From: a virus
Direction: 5' to 3' (one strand)
Length of the DNA: 63,079 bases
IMG/VR virus record: IMGVR_UViG_3300013307_000005
Coordinates: 1-63,079 of that record
Both the position numbers and the translations under genes were made by a program. Under the pieces are notes generated by a model. It saw only the letters and a list, made by a program, of their open reading frames with translations, was not told where the DNA came from and searched no databases. Of the stretch, positions 41,736 to 50,185 are shown one piece after another. Within the stretch, counting starts at the first letter, position 1. Every line of letters begins with the position of its first letter.

Positions 41736-43558
41736 GGCTTGATTCTCCTTTCGGGAAGAAACGGTTCACCTTCCCAATGGCTCTCGTACGCATTCACGTC
41801 CATCAGGATAGGAATCTTAAACTCAAATCCGAAGTACTCAGCCATTGGCAGATTCTCCATCGTGTATTTTATACCTTCCTTGAGAGTCTGTACATAATCG
41901 CGATGTACTTCAAAGATCTGTGAATCATGTGCTGATCCAACCATAAAGCATTTGTTTAGATCAATTTTGAAGGGCCACTTCAGTCGATCAGAACATAGAA
42001 GATTAGAGATAAACAGATTAAGGTCAGAACCAGCTGACTGGATGGGAGAATTAATGCCCTGCCTGACCGACTCCCTCCTTTGCCAGTCATCCAGTCCCGA
42101 ATCGTACATAGCCCCAGGCAGATGTCTACGCCGACCAAAAACAGAATCGATCCAGCCCAGATTAGCAACCTGCCTTTCGACACGTGAATGCCACATGGGA
42201 AGGGCATTGTACTTATCAAAGAAAGCTTCACGGTATCTTTCCCCCTGATGGATATCAAGATTCAGACCGAACTTCTCCTTGGCGTATGCAACGAACTTCT
42301 TAGCAAACATCCCATACACAAATCCGAAGTTAACTGCCTTAGCTTTCTTTCTAGTTTCCTTGTCAATATCTCCAGTCGTTAATGTACTGGCTGTGGCGTA
42401 ATGAATGTCACCGTCTGGATCATTAAAGATCCTGATCATAGTGGGTTCATTAGCACAATGAGCCACAAGTCTCAATTCTATCTGTGAAAGGTCAGCAGCA
42501 ACAATGACCCACTCAGGATCGCGAGGCGAAATAAGATTCCTAATAAAAGGATCACGAGGACACTGGTGTAGAGTTGCTCCGCATTTCTTCTCTTTACGCG
42601 AGTTTTTAACCATTGTAGAGTTAAGACGGCCAGTATCAGTTGCTGTGAAACCATAATTAGCGTGTAGAATAGGACCGCTTCTAATCCAAGGACCAAGATA
42701 CGTTGATTCATATTTCTTCCACTTCCTCCACTCCATGATGTCGTCGATAATCGCGTGTTTACCCAACAACCTGATTAGAGCAGCCTCAGCAGAACTATTC
42801 GATCCTTTCTTGGTCTTAACTGGACACTTCAAACCAAGATCTTCATAAAGCAACTTATTCATTTGCTTAGGAGAACCCGGGTTGATATGTCTTCCAGCGT
42901 AGGTGTCAATTCGTCCATTATATTCTTCTAACTTTTGATAGCATACTCCAAGCTTTTCATATGCCATTTCCTCATCTATATGAAAGCCATCACATATCAC
43001 CTTAGTGAATGTTTCGATAGCCGGCATCAGGATGAATTTGGCAAGCTTGGCTACTCTTGGATTTTTCTTTAGGAATGGAAGATGTCTTTCTTTATAGAGT
43101 CGTAGATCATACATCACATCTCGACTATTGTATCTTTTGAGCCTTGGCCAGTCAGTGATCTTTTTAAACTCATCAACATCATCCCAGTATGGCACTCCAA
43201 GTATCTCTACTGCCTCGGCTTTGAGTCCAGAGTCTTCATTTTCGTTAATTAAATAAGATCCAACCTTTGTATCAAAGTAGAGTCTTGGCTGAATACCGAA
43301 GATCGTTTTAATCCACATGCCTTCGAAAGTTCCTCGGCGGCATATGATCTTATAGGTTTGAAAGAACTTGACGTATTTAGGATAATCATCTTTACGGATT
43401 CTGACCCAGTAAATCACCTGTGGGTCCTGAGCCAACGCCATGCACCAGATCTTAGCATCTGGACGAAATGGACTTAGACCATTAGTCTCTAAGTCCACTT
43501 CAACCGGCTTTTCAGGATCGAATATTCCCTCAGGGAACTTGCTGTACACAACTGCCAT
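41732..43558 (-). CDS. Family A DNA polymerase with proofreading domain, RRIK-tagged
   Basis: 608 aa. Exonuclease motifs VDLETNGLSPF, DTKVGSYLINEN and YNSRDVMYDL; polymerase motif A ADLSQIELRLVAH, motif B KKAKAVNFGFVYG and motif C GSAHDSQIFEV (His-Asp-Ser instead of the usual His-Asp-Glu). It ends LPERRIKP, encoded AGA? read on the minus strand as AGG AGA ATC AAG, providing the ribosome-binding site of the next gene. The replicative enzyme of the phage; its tag is unusual because family A polymerases normally end close to motif C. Confidence 0.95.
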   Translation of the reverse strand: MAVVYSKFPEGIFDPEKPVEVDLETNGLSPFRPDAKIWCMALAQDPQVIYWVRIRKDDYPKYVKFFQTYKIICRRGTFEGMWIKTIFGIQPRLYFDTKVGSYLINENEDSGLKAEAVEILGVPYWDDVDEFKKITDWPRLKRYNSRDVMYDLRLYKERHLPFLKKNPRVAKLAKFILMPAIETFTKVICDGFHIDEEMAYEKLGVCYQKLEEYNGRIDTYAGRHINPGSPKQMNKLLYEDLGLKCPVKTKKGSNSSAEAALIRLLGKHAIIDDIMEWRKWKKYESTYLGPWIRSGPILHANYGFTATDTGRLNSTMVKNSRKEKKCGATLHQCPRDPFIRNLISPRDPEWVIVAADLSQIELRLVAHCANEPTMIRIFNDPDGDIHYATASTLTTGDIDKETRKKAKAVNFGFVYGMFAKKFVAYAKEKFGLNLDIHQGERYREAFFDKYNALPMWHSRVERQVANLGWIDSVFGRRRHLPGAMYDSGLDDWQRRESVRQGINSPIQSAGSDLNLFISNLLCSDRLKWPFKIDLNKCFMVGSAHDSQIFEVHRDYVQTLKEGIKYTMENLPMAEYFGFEFKIPILMDVNAYESHWEGEPFLPERRIKP

Positions 43559-43919
43559 CTTCACCCTCGATCATTATACACTTGATTCCAGCTGCCATAG
43601 CAAGAAGCACACACCGAGGACAACTACCACTATGCCAACCGGTGGTGTAAAGTGTAGCACCTTGCAAAGTAATGCCGTACTTAGCAGCGAAGCAGATAGC
43701 GTTAGCCTCAGCATGTATCGTTCTAACGCAATGACCATTTTCCATTTTACATCCAACATCATCGCAATGAACTTCACCCGGAAGTGAGCCATTGTAACCT
43801 GTCGAGAGGATTCTGCCATCACGTTCTATTACGCAACCTACTCGGGCCCTGGGACAGGTTCCTCGTTCGCCCATCGTTCTGCTTACTCGCAGCATTTGTT
43901 CTTGTCTGGATATTCTCAT
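43530..43919 (-). CDS. dCMP deaminase
   Basis: 129 aa. IHAEANAI (zinc His and catalytic Glu) and SCPRCV (zinc Cys pair) with TGYNGSLPG define the deoxycytidylate deaminase family, which makes dUMP for dTTP synthesis. AAAGGAC precedes the ATG at 43919. It sits between a thymidylate-synthase-fold gene and DNA polymerase. Confidence 0.9.
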   Translation of the reverse strand: MRISRQEQMLRVSRTMGERGTCPRARVGCVIERDGRILSTGYNGSLPGEVHCDDVGCKMENGHCVRTIHAEANAICFAAKYGITLQGATLYTTGWHSGSCPRCVLLAMAAGIKCIMIEGEDGSCVQQVP

Positions 43920-44022
43920 TTCTTTGTCCTTTAAGAGGCCACCCAGCCCAACAGCTCCAGCAGGCCTCATCTACTGGCGGTAATAAACCTATAGGAGTTT
44001 TACACCTCTTACAGATGTCCAT
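43819..44022 (-). CDS. Small zinc-ribbon frame overlapping dCMP deaminase
   Basis: 67 aa. MDICKRCKTPIG ... ACWSCWAGW is a good CxxC/CxxC zinc ribbon, preceded by AGGGG. The last third runs 100 bp into the deaminase gene in another frame and looks non-natural, so either a long overlap, or an N-terminal zinc domain separated from the deaminase by a frameshift. Confidence 0.5.
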   Translation of the reverse strand: MDICKRCKTPIGLLPPVDEACWSCWAGWPLKGQRNENIQTRTNAASKQNDGRTRNLSQGPSRLRNRT

Positions 44023-44788
44023 CAATCCCCTTTCCCATGTAATAATCATTTCTAAAAAGATGTAGACTAGTAATGTGCATCGTGAAGCTGCCGGGTTTTA
44101 CCAGATTCCAGTTGACATCTTTCTTCCTCAATTCGTCAAGAACCCAGTGTTGTAGTCTGACCGTGAGATAGATGTCATTCCTGAGATGTCTATAAAAATC
44201 GCAGCTTCGGATGCCATAAACCACATGAAGCTTGTTCTCCCTCATAATGAATTGATAACCCAAGCTACACGGTTTACGCTCGTTTATAGGTGCACCAAGA
44301 TCCTCGGGAAACCACACCGGAAGGTACGCTTGTCGGGTCTGTGGGTCGGCCAGCAGAAGTGCCACGAGGTCATCTAGGTCGCCATATGGGAAGCGTATTC
44401 CCTTGTTAAGATTTTCTCCAGCAAATCGAGGCCAGTATCTTTCAGGATAGGTGTGGCTGAAAATGCCAGCTTCATTCTTGAATCTTGCATTGCCTTTAGG
44501 AGCATATGGCCACCACTCCTCACTTGGGGGAGGATTTAAAGGCTTTCTACTGACCCGCTCTTCGAAATGATCATCAGCCCACGGAAGGCTGGGCTCGATG
44601 TCGGGAACCAGGACTTCTCTTGGGAAATCTGTTGAGAACACTTTAATAGAATGATTTAGTACTTCAAAGGTGGTCATCTCCGGGTGCTTTTCGGTACTAA
44701 TACCCTGCCAGTACCCGGATTTGACGACCGGTGCTTTTAACAGCAAAGAGGCAGCTTCAGCTATAGCTGATTCAAAGTGAATATGCAT
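44009..44788 (-). CDS. dCMP hydroxymethylase-like thymidylate-synthase-family enzyme
   Basis: 259 aa. RKPCSLGYQF contains the catalytic Cys (174) and RSCD (194-197) the phosphate-binding Arg of the family. The residue equivalent to Asn177 of E. coli thymidylate synthase, 31 positions after the Cys, is Asp205 (HLRNDIYL). In this family Asn-to-Asp at that site switches recognition from dUMP to dCMP, as in T4 dCMP hydroxymethylase. It may therefore make 5-hydroxymethyl- or methyl-dCMP. Its promoter gives a leader of only about 5 nt. Confidence 0.8.
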   Translation of the reverse strand: MHIHFESAIAEAASLLLKAPVVKSGYWQGISTEKHPEMTTFEVLNHSIKVFSTDFPREVLVPDIEPSLPWADDHFEERVSRKPLNPPPSEEWWPYAPKGNARFKNEAGIFSHTYPERYWPRFAGENLNKGIRFPYGDLDDLVALLLADPQTRQAYLPVWFPEDLGAPINERKPCSLGYQFIMRENKLHVVYGIRSCDFYRHLRNDIYLTVRLQHWVLDELRKKDVNWNLVKPGSFTMHITSLHLFRNDYYMGKGIDGHL

Positions 44789-44799
44789 AGAATACTACC

Positions 44800-44828
44800 A
44801 ATATATCTCTTTTTCTGTCAGTTGTCAA
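44800..44828 (-). promoter_or_regulatory. Promoter of the 44788 operon
   Basis: Minus strand: AACCC-TTGACA (44828-44823), 17 bp, TATATT (44805-44800). The ATG is 11 nt downstream, leaving a leader of about 5 nt. Confidence 0.8.
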
Positions 44829-44837
44829 GGGTTAAGT

Positions 44838-45653
44838 TCAGGCAAGCCCAACTTCGTCAAGAAAGGTATCTACATCCAACAGAGAGGGCATCTCCATTGT
44901 ATCTTCCTTTAGTTTCTCGTTGAATTTCTTCGGGCTGATCGATAAGTCCTTAACCAGAATACTATTAGGTATGTGGCCATGCTCATCAAGAGCCATCATG
45001 CGTTTACGACCTCTTTTGAGTGGCCCGAACTTGATGTCCTCATAATCTACATCAGTGAGTCTTTTCATTGTTCTCTGAAGACGATGACCCTCGGGAGATA
45101 GCCCAAACATCTTTAGATAGAAGATCTGACTGATTCCGGAGATGAAGCAATTTGATACCACCCAGGTGGCTTTAACATTTGGGTATCCTAAAGCCCTAGC
45201 AACGACATTGATAAGAGCGAGATCAAGAAACCCAACTTTATCGAGATGACAAGCACGTGAGTACAGAATAACTTCCGGTGTAGGACAGATCCTGATTTGG
45301 ATTGATGAAAGACATCCACCATAGTTATGCCCTGTGTCCAGATTGACAGAATAAGAAGCGACGAAAGGACGAGATGGGTACCTTTGTAGTTTCTTAACAG
45401 CGCCGCTAATCCACTTAGAAATATCATCACGGAAGTACCTCCTTAGAAACCGAGTCCATCTTGACTTGGTATAGCTTGCCATTCCAAGGGTCATGCCTTC
45501 ATTGTCCATTGCATCGTCAATGCGAACAGACAAGAGATCTTCGTAGCCTATACAAACTCCCCACTTTAAGACGGGCAAGCTCTTGTCGTAAGCTAACTCC
45601 TCCGTGAGTCCACGGTATGCTTTCATCAGATTTGGAAACTGTCTCTCGATCAA
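44838..45653 (-). CDS. Second thymidylate-synthase-fold-like protein
   Basis: 271 aa from a TTG with AGGAG in the upstream frame. HNYGGCLSSIQI (Cys114) and YSRACHLDKVGFLDLALI align with the catalytic Cys and Arg regions of thymidylate synthase; Asp144 falls at the dCMP-selective position. Strongly diverged, so it may be a partner or a different base-modifying enzyme rather than a synthase. Confidence 0.55.
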   Translation of the reverse strand: MIERQFPNLMKAYRGLTEELAYDKSLPVLKWGVCIGYEDLLSVRIDDAMDNEGMTLGMASYTKSRWTRFLRRYFRDDISKWISGAVKKLQRYPSRPFVASYSVNLDTGHNYGGCLSSIQIRICPTPEVILYSRACHLDKVGFLDLALINVVARALGYPNVKATWVVSNCFISGISQIFYLKMFGLSPEGHRLQRTMKRLTDVDYEDIKFGPLKRGRKRMMALDEHGHIPNSILVKDLSISPKKFNEKLKEDTMEMPSLLDVDTFLDEVGLA

Positions 45654-45801
45654 GTTTAATTCTCCTAGTTATTGGTGGAGGAACGTGGCAGGTGCATGGA
45701 TCGCATTTCGGACAAACGTCATAACCGTGATCGCACTCAATTCCCACAGGTGAGTTGAGTGCGAGATTAAACGGGCAGTTGGCCTTATGCACAAACGTCA
45801 T
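45517..45801 (-). CDS. Cys-rich protein with internal TRRIK tag and long overlap
   Basis: 94 aa. Cysteines CDHGYDVCPKCDPCTCH suggest zinc binding. ITRRIKLDRE (AGG AGA ATT AAA) carries the ribosome-binding site for the TTG start at 45653. The frame then continues about 45 residues inside that gene, so the natural product may be tag plus an incidental extension. Confidence 0.6.
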   Translation of the reverse strand: MTFVHKANCPFNLALNSPVGIECDHGYDVCPKCDPCTCHVPPPITRRIKLDRETVSKSDESIPWTHGGVSLRQELARLKVGSLYRLRRSLVCSH

Positions 45802-46210
45802 AAACTTTCTCTAGCTGTGTTTTGAGTTCTGCTTCAAACAAGATTCTCCATACATGTGGAGGAATGAAGTCTGGGCCCTTGGGATTCACTGCGCCATACT
45901 TCTGTCCTTCATACGCTTTGGATGGAGTCTTGGTCATATTGGAACGATGGACTTCTCGGAAAACACGGTCGAATGGAATACCATAGCTCAGTGCAGTTCC
46001 TATCAGGACGTACACGAGATCTGCTATCCCATCTGCAATCTCAACAAGGTTATCCTTCTCAAGACCTTTTTCGATCAGCTCAGTATACTCTTCATTTATA
46101 AGCTTGAGCCTTAGATCTTTAACTACCGGCGAAATAGTCGTTGTGGGACTCGAGTTGACGAGGTGTCCGTACTTCACATGGAATTCACGAACCATATCTT
46201 CTAGAGTCAT
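45785..46210 (-). CDS. MazG-like nucleotide pyrophosphohydrolase
   Basis: 141 aa. LINEEYTEL and EIADGIADLVYVLIGTALSYG supply the EExxE and ExxD motifs of the all-alpha NTP pyrophosphatase family; VHRSNMTK matches the phage and dCTPase-like branch. It would hydrolyse a dNTP (dCTP or dUTP) to its monophosphate, feeding dCMP to the hydroxymethylase-like enzyme. Confidence 0.85.
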   Translation of the reverse strand: MTLEDMVREFHVKYGHLVNSSPTTTISPVVKDLRLKLINEEYTELIEKGLEKDNLVEIADGIADLVYVLIGTALSYGIPFDRVFREVHRSNMTKTPSKAYEGQKYGAVNPKGPDFIPPHVWRILFEAELKTQLEKVYDVCA

Positions 46211-46707
46211 CTATTCTCCTTTATGAAGGACTTGAGCTTTCTGAATGCATCCGGCTCGTCCCACTTGTAGATGTAAGTCCTGTTAATCGCGAAAGCCGAG
46301 TCTTCCACACAGGCATGGTATCCCTTCTTAATCAACTCAGCCTTCTCAATAACCAGCGGGTTTTCGTCAGGCTTGAAGTTAAGTTTATCGGGATCACAGA
46401 AGATAACGATGCTGTGGCATAGCATCAGCTCAAGAAGTTTTGTAAGATATTCATTCCTAGAGAAGGTTGAACGACCACGAAGTATGGGACCATAAACCAT
46501 CTCAGAGAACAGATACCTGTCAACAGCTACTCGCTGATTTTCCCCGTATAGTCTTAGGTAGCGATCAGTTTCTACTTTCATCCTTTCAGCATCGCCCTTA
46601 GCTGGAACTCTAGGAGAAGGTATAACTTTATCGATTATGTTGTCTTGCAGGAGCATCTCGGTTAAGGTAGTTTTACCCGAACCGTCCGGTCCCTCCACGA
46701 TTATCAT
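46207..46707 (-). CDS. Deoxynucleoside monophosphate kinase
   Basis: 166 aa. P-loop EGPDGSGKTTL at 5-15 and the DR-Y motif (VDRYLFSEMVYG) are typical of thymidylate-kinase-like phage dNMP kinases. Between the MazG-like gene and a helicase. It may phosphorylate a modified dCMP. Confidence 0.8.
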   Translation of the reverse strand: MIIVEGPDGSGKTTLTEMLLQDNIIDKVIPSPRVPAKGDAERMKVETDRYLRLYGENQRVAVDRYLFSEMVYGPILRGRSTFSRNEYLTKLLELMLCHSIVIFCDPDKLNFKPDENPLVIEKAELIKKGYHACVEDSAFAINRTYIYKWDEPDAFRKLKSFIKENR

Positions 46708-48157
46708 TAGTGATCTCCTCTGCCAGTTGTTTTATCTCCTCGGCAGCATCTTTGTTTTCTTGCAGCATTCGATAAATCCGAAGATCTACCGTTCCTTTGG
46801 ATTGTAAAAAATAATAGAAGCAGGTTTTGTCCTGACCGAGGCGGTGAATTCTATCAACACCTTGAAGAAAGTTAATCAAAGAGTGGTCGGTGGAGTAGAA
46901 AATCATGTAGTTTGCTGCTTGGAAGTTATTGGACCCAGATCCAGATTGTGTTTGACAGATCATTGCGCCACCCTCTTTGTTAAATCTATCAAGAACATCC
47001 TGCAATACCCTACCCTCAACCCTGTGGATATTGGGCCACTTGCGATCTATAAGCAGTTTCTTTATCTGAGCTATCTCCCATAAGAACCGAGCGAATATCA
47101 CGACCCTCTTCACTCCTTGTTCTTCCAGGCTATCGAGCAACTCATTTAAAGCATCCACCTTCGCCCTATGAACGAAGAGATCTTCCTTTCTATCATTTTT
47201 AACATGACCGCCAGCGATCTGGCTAAGCTTCATCAATTTTGTCAATGCGATCTTAGCTACTACATTTTCCCCATTCACATAGGCAACAAATTCATCTTCC
47301 ATCTGCTTGTATATCGACCTAGCTTCAGGAGGCATTCTAACCGGATATGGTATAAAGACTTTCTCAGGAAGTCCAGTCTTCTTAATACGAATAACGTGTG
47401 GAGCGATCTTGGCCATCAACTCCTTTACATTACGAGTCTTCAGTAATGTGAAGTTACCAAAACCGCCCCAGACGCCATACCTCTGTTTGTGATCTGCAAA
47501 GTCTTCGTCGAGTAAATCCTGTTTGATGAACCTAAACTGCGACCATAAATCCATCACCTTTCGGTTACCAGTGGGAGTGCCAGTCAGATCGATGGTATAC
47601 TCCGCAATCGTTCCGAGCCTATGCACGGCTTTACTTCTTCGTGCTGTAGGCCTTTTGATCTTGTGACCCTCGTCGATTATCACAATCTCAGGATTCCACC
47701 GGATTACTGCCTCTAGTACTTTCTCATCAAACCTTCGTCTCTTATTAATAATATTAAATGGTATTCCCCTTAAGGCGGCCTTTCTTTTTGCTCGCTCAGA
47801 AGGACCTGTGCTACCGTCCTTTTTCTTTCTTTTCCTGCGCGGGCAGAGAAAGTCATAATTAACAAGAATGATGTCTGCATTCCAGTTTACTTTCTCTCCT
47901 TTCAACAATAGACTGACTTTTAAAAAAGGACAATTGGTGCGGATTTCATCCAGCCAAACATCAATGGCTTCCAAGGGAGCTACTACTAAAGCTCGACTTG
48001 CTTTCTTATGCCATTTCAGGTTGGCTATGAAATCCACACCAATCTTGGTTTTCCCCACTCCCATATCGCCGATGACCAACACCCGTTTCGCCTTGTAGAT
48101 CTTCTTCAAGGCTCGAAGCTGCTCCGGTCTTGGTCGTCTAACGTAGGGATATGACAT
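46673..48157 (-). CDS. SNF2-type helicase
   Basis: 494 aa. Walker A GDMGVGKTK (30-38), motif II IIDEGHKIK, motif III LTGTPTGN, and motif VI FLQGVDRIHRLGQ. Phage SNF2 proteins act in replication or recombination by moving on duplex DNA. Overlaps the next gene by 35 bp. Confidence 0.9.
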   Translation of the reverse strand: MSYPYVRRPRPEQLRALKKIYKAKRVLVIGDMGVGKTKIGVDFIANLKWHKKASRALVVAPLEAIDVWLDEIRTNCPFLKVSLLLKGEKVNWNADIILVNYDFLCPRRKRKKKDGSTGPSERAKRKAALRGIPFNIINKRRRFDEKVLEAVIRWNPEIVIIDEGHKIKRPTARRSKAVHRLGTIAEYTIDLTGTPTGNRKVMDLWSQFRFIKQDLLDEDFADHKQRYGVWGGFGNFTLLKTRNVKELMAKIAPHVIRIKKTGLPEKVFIPYPVRMPPEARSIYKQMEDEFVAYVNGENVVAKIALTKLMKLSQIAGGHVKNDRKEDLFVHRAKVDALNELLDSLEEQGVKRVVIFARFLWEIAQIKKLLIDRKWPNIHRVEGRVLQDVLDRFNKEGGAMICQTQSGSGSNNFQAANYMIFYSTDHSLINFLQGVDRIHRLGQDKTCFYYFLQSKGTVDLRIYRMLQENKDAAEEIKQLAEEITNDNRGGTGRFG

Positions 48158-48528
48158 CAGATTTGGAGATTACCGAACATCTTCTTGAGCTCTTCAGCTT
48201 CATGCTTCTGTTGCTCAGTTTTCAGGCCTACAAGAAAACAAATTCTTCCCAGCATCAACAAGGTACCTGTCACTTGGGAACCGATAAAGGGAGTGGCAGC
48301 TACCATTGTCAGATGCGGATCGAGCTCGGCGACTTTGAAAACCAGATCATCCAATGCACAGACGCTGTCTCCAGCTCGCCGGCTTCGGTTATCCATCTCC
48401 TTCATAACAGCACAGAACCCACAGTTCTCCATGTGCTCTGACTTGTTTTCTCCTTCCTTGATGCCACCGGTGTGGCTCCGGATGTCGGAGATTACAGCCT
48501 CGATTTGTTCTTCAGTTGGAAATTGCAT
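48157..48528 (-). CDS. Unknown protein with hydrophobic C-terminal segment
   Basis: 123 aa. ATG at 48528 with GGGAGA 5 nt upstream. Helical, with CGFC in the middle and a hydrophobic stretch (PFIGSQVTGTLLMLGRICFLVG) near the end that may be a membrane segment. Between ligase and SNF2 helicase. Confidence 0.7.
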   Translation of the reverse strand: MQFPTEEQIEAVISDIRSHTGGIKEGENKSEHMENCGFCAVMKEMDNRSRRAGDSVCALDDLVFKVAELDPHLTMVAATPFIGSQVTGTLLMLGRICFLVGLKTEQQKHEAEELKKMFGNLQI

Positions 48529-49480
48529 CTGGTTCTCCCATGTCAATTTGATCTCTGAATCCCTGATAGATCGGAATCCTAGGCTTGTTCTTTGTCCCTA
48601 CTGGCTGGAATTTGTACTTGATGGTTTTGCCCAGAAGTTGAGATGGATCTGAGAGGAAACCGATCCACATGAGCCTACGTTGGTCGAGTGTGATTCCTGA
48701 GAGGTTGCCGAGTCTGAACTGGACTCCTGAGTGGATATCCCTGACTTCGAAACCACCAAGTCTCCCGTTGGCAACTTTATTCTCCTTGTGAGAGGAGCGC
48801 TTGGAGTTTCCGATTTCGTTGATCTTGGCTGGGTTATGATTCGTCTCTTGTTCGTAGCACCCGAGGATTTCGGCTTCTGAGTCCTCAAATCTCTTAACTT
48901 TGATAAGAATCCCTTCATTAAGAGTGGACCTACCTTCCTTGTAGCGCCCGTTTGGGTCCCGGATCATAATGCCTTCCCAGCCCTTAAGAACCATCATCTC
49001 TTCGTACTTGACAAGTTCTTCGTAGCTGTAAAGGTACCTGTGGGGAACTAACTTCAGAATCTTGTTCATCACAGGAACTCGTTGTTCGAGCATCCTGAAT
49101 CTTTCTTCAAATGTCAATTTAGGTTGGTTAGTTAAGTCAAAGGTGAAGAACCTGAAGTCAGGCTCACCGTCACGGGACATAACCCCGCTCTGTGTGTTGT
49201 TGAATACAACCTTCGTATTCGCTTTACCAACTACGAGCTCACCATCCATACCAATCCAACTGCGAGAACTGGTAAGTAGTGTTCTGACATAGTGGTTTGG
49301 GATGGCTTTATTCTTCCTACTCAATGCCACCATTCCAAGACTGTTCTCCTCGAGATGGCAACGAATTCCATCTATCTTCGGAGAACCCATCACCGGGTAA
49401 CGTAGGTTCTTCAACTGCCTGATAGCAAGTTCTGGGTCATCGGGATCCAGTTTAGCTGCCAGAAGTACTTTGCTTATCAT
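48512..49480 (-). CDS. ATP-dependent DNA ligase
   Basis: 322 aa. The nucleophile motif SPKIDGIR (Lys35), WEGIMIRDP and ILIKVKRF are nucleotidyltransferase motifs of ATP ligases; the C-terminal OB domain follows. The ATG lies exactly 6 nt from the -10, so the mRNA should be leaderless. RBS-like AGGAGAATAAAG inside the gene gives TRRIKL only in another frame and is ignored. Confidence 0.9.
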   Translation of the reverse strand: MISKVLLAAKLDPDDPELAIRQLKNLRYPVMGSPKIDGIRCHLEENSLGMVALSRKNKAIPNHYVRTLLTSSRSWIGMDGELVVGKANTKVVFNNTQSGVMSRDGEPDFRFFTFDLTNQPKLTFEERFRMLEQRVPVMNKILKLVPHRYLYSYEELVKYEEMMVLKGWEGIMIRDPNGRYKEGRSTLNEGILIKVKRFEDSEAEILGCYEQETNHNPAKINEIGNSKRSSHKENKVANGRLGGFEVRDIHSGVQFRLGNLSGITLDQRRLMWIGFLSDPSQLLGKTIKYKFQPVGTKNKPRIPIYQGFRDQIDMGEPDAISN

Positions 49481-49486
49481 GCTTTA

Positions 49487-49516
49487 ATTATATGACAGTG
49501 ATTACTTTCTTGTCAA
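49487..49516 (-). promoter_or_regulatory. Promoter of the ligase operon (leaderless)
   Basis: Minus strand: GCCC-TTGACA (49516-49511), 18 bp, TATAAT (49492-49487), ATG 6 nt later at 49480. Confidence 0.8.
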
Positions 49517-49567
49517 GGGCAATGATATGCAGGTCTTTGTAAACAAAGCCCTTATAACTTACGCCCC

Positions 49568-49596
49568 TTGACAAAAGTTTCAGTCACGTCTAATAT
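49568..49596 (+). promoter_or_regulatory. Promoter of the primase operon
   Basis: CCCC-TTGACA (49568-49573), 17 bp, TAATAT (49591-49596). The ATG at 49610 follows after 13 nt, so the leader is about 7 nt. It is back-to-back with the ligase promoter. Confidence 0.8.
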
Positions 49597-49609
49597 TGAC
49601 ATATTAGCC

Positions 49610-50185
49610 ATGAAACCTCTAGATGCTGCTGAGTTTCTATCGCTCATCTGGCCTCAGTCTCTTCTCAGAAATGAAACCCTGGAACTTCGGGCAATCAAAA
49701 GAAGTGACAAGACCATTAGTCGACGACACCTTAAATCCCAAGCAGAATTCCTCAAAACTGCTAGGGCGTTTGGAGCAGGTTGGGATATCTATTTTGCTGT
49801 TTGTACCAGGTATGAGAACGGTGGCAAGAAAGCCGATTGTATGAGAGTCAACTGCGTTTGGGTTGATTTCGACAATGTAAAGGAGTTACCCAGCTTCGGC
49901 AAGCATAAACCCGACCTGATGGTTAATTCTGGCGGTGGCTTTCATGTCTACTGGCTCCTCACTTCTCCGGTATTTGTTAGAACTGGTCGATGGCAAGAGA
50001 TTGAAGCTATAAACCGAGGTCTCACGAAGAAATTCAATCAATATGTAAGACCAGTTGATCCTAACAAAAAATTCGGTGGTGACATCATGACCATCGACAT
50101 CACTAGAATTCTTCGAGTTCCTGACTTCTACAACTACAAATATACTCCTGCAAGGAAGGTCGAAGCCTATGCCTTACAGGATTGA
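49610..50185 (+). CDS. Archaeo-eukaryotic-type primase (PrimPol)
   Basis: 191 aa. VWVDFDN (Asp86, Asp88), NSGGGFHVYWLL (the G-x-H-x motif) and DITRILRVPDFYNYKY are the hallmarks of the RepB/AEP primase fold found in phages and plasmids. An upstream TTG lies inside the -35 box and is rejected as start. Followed with overlap by the helicase gene, so the two probably form the priming-unwinding unit. Confidence 0.85.
   Translation: MKPLDAAEFLSLIWPQSLLRNETLELRAIKRSDKTISRRHLKSQAEFLKTARAFGAGWDIYFAVCTRYENGGKKADCMRVNCVWVDFDNVKELPSFGKHKPDLMVNSGGGFHVYWLLTSPVFVRTGRWQEIEAINRGLTKKFNQYVRPVDPNKKFGGDIMTIDITRILRVPDFYNYKYTPARKVEAYALQD

Noticed and set aside
48598-48918. TRRIKLP in a frame overlapping the ligase gene
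   Set aside because: The ligase reading frame is well supported (HKENKVANG here). The frame with TRRIK lacks a start and other gene features, so it is a chance AGGAGAATAAAG inside ligase or at most a relic.
49568-49609. TTG start extending the primase upstream
   Set aside because: The TTG is part of the TTGACA -35 box, so it would not be in the transcript.
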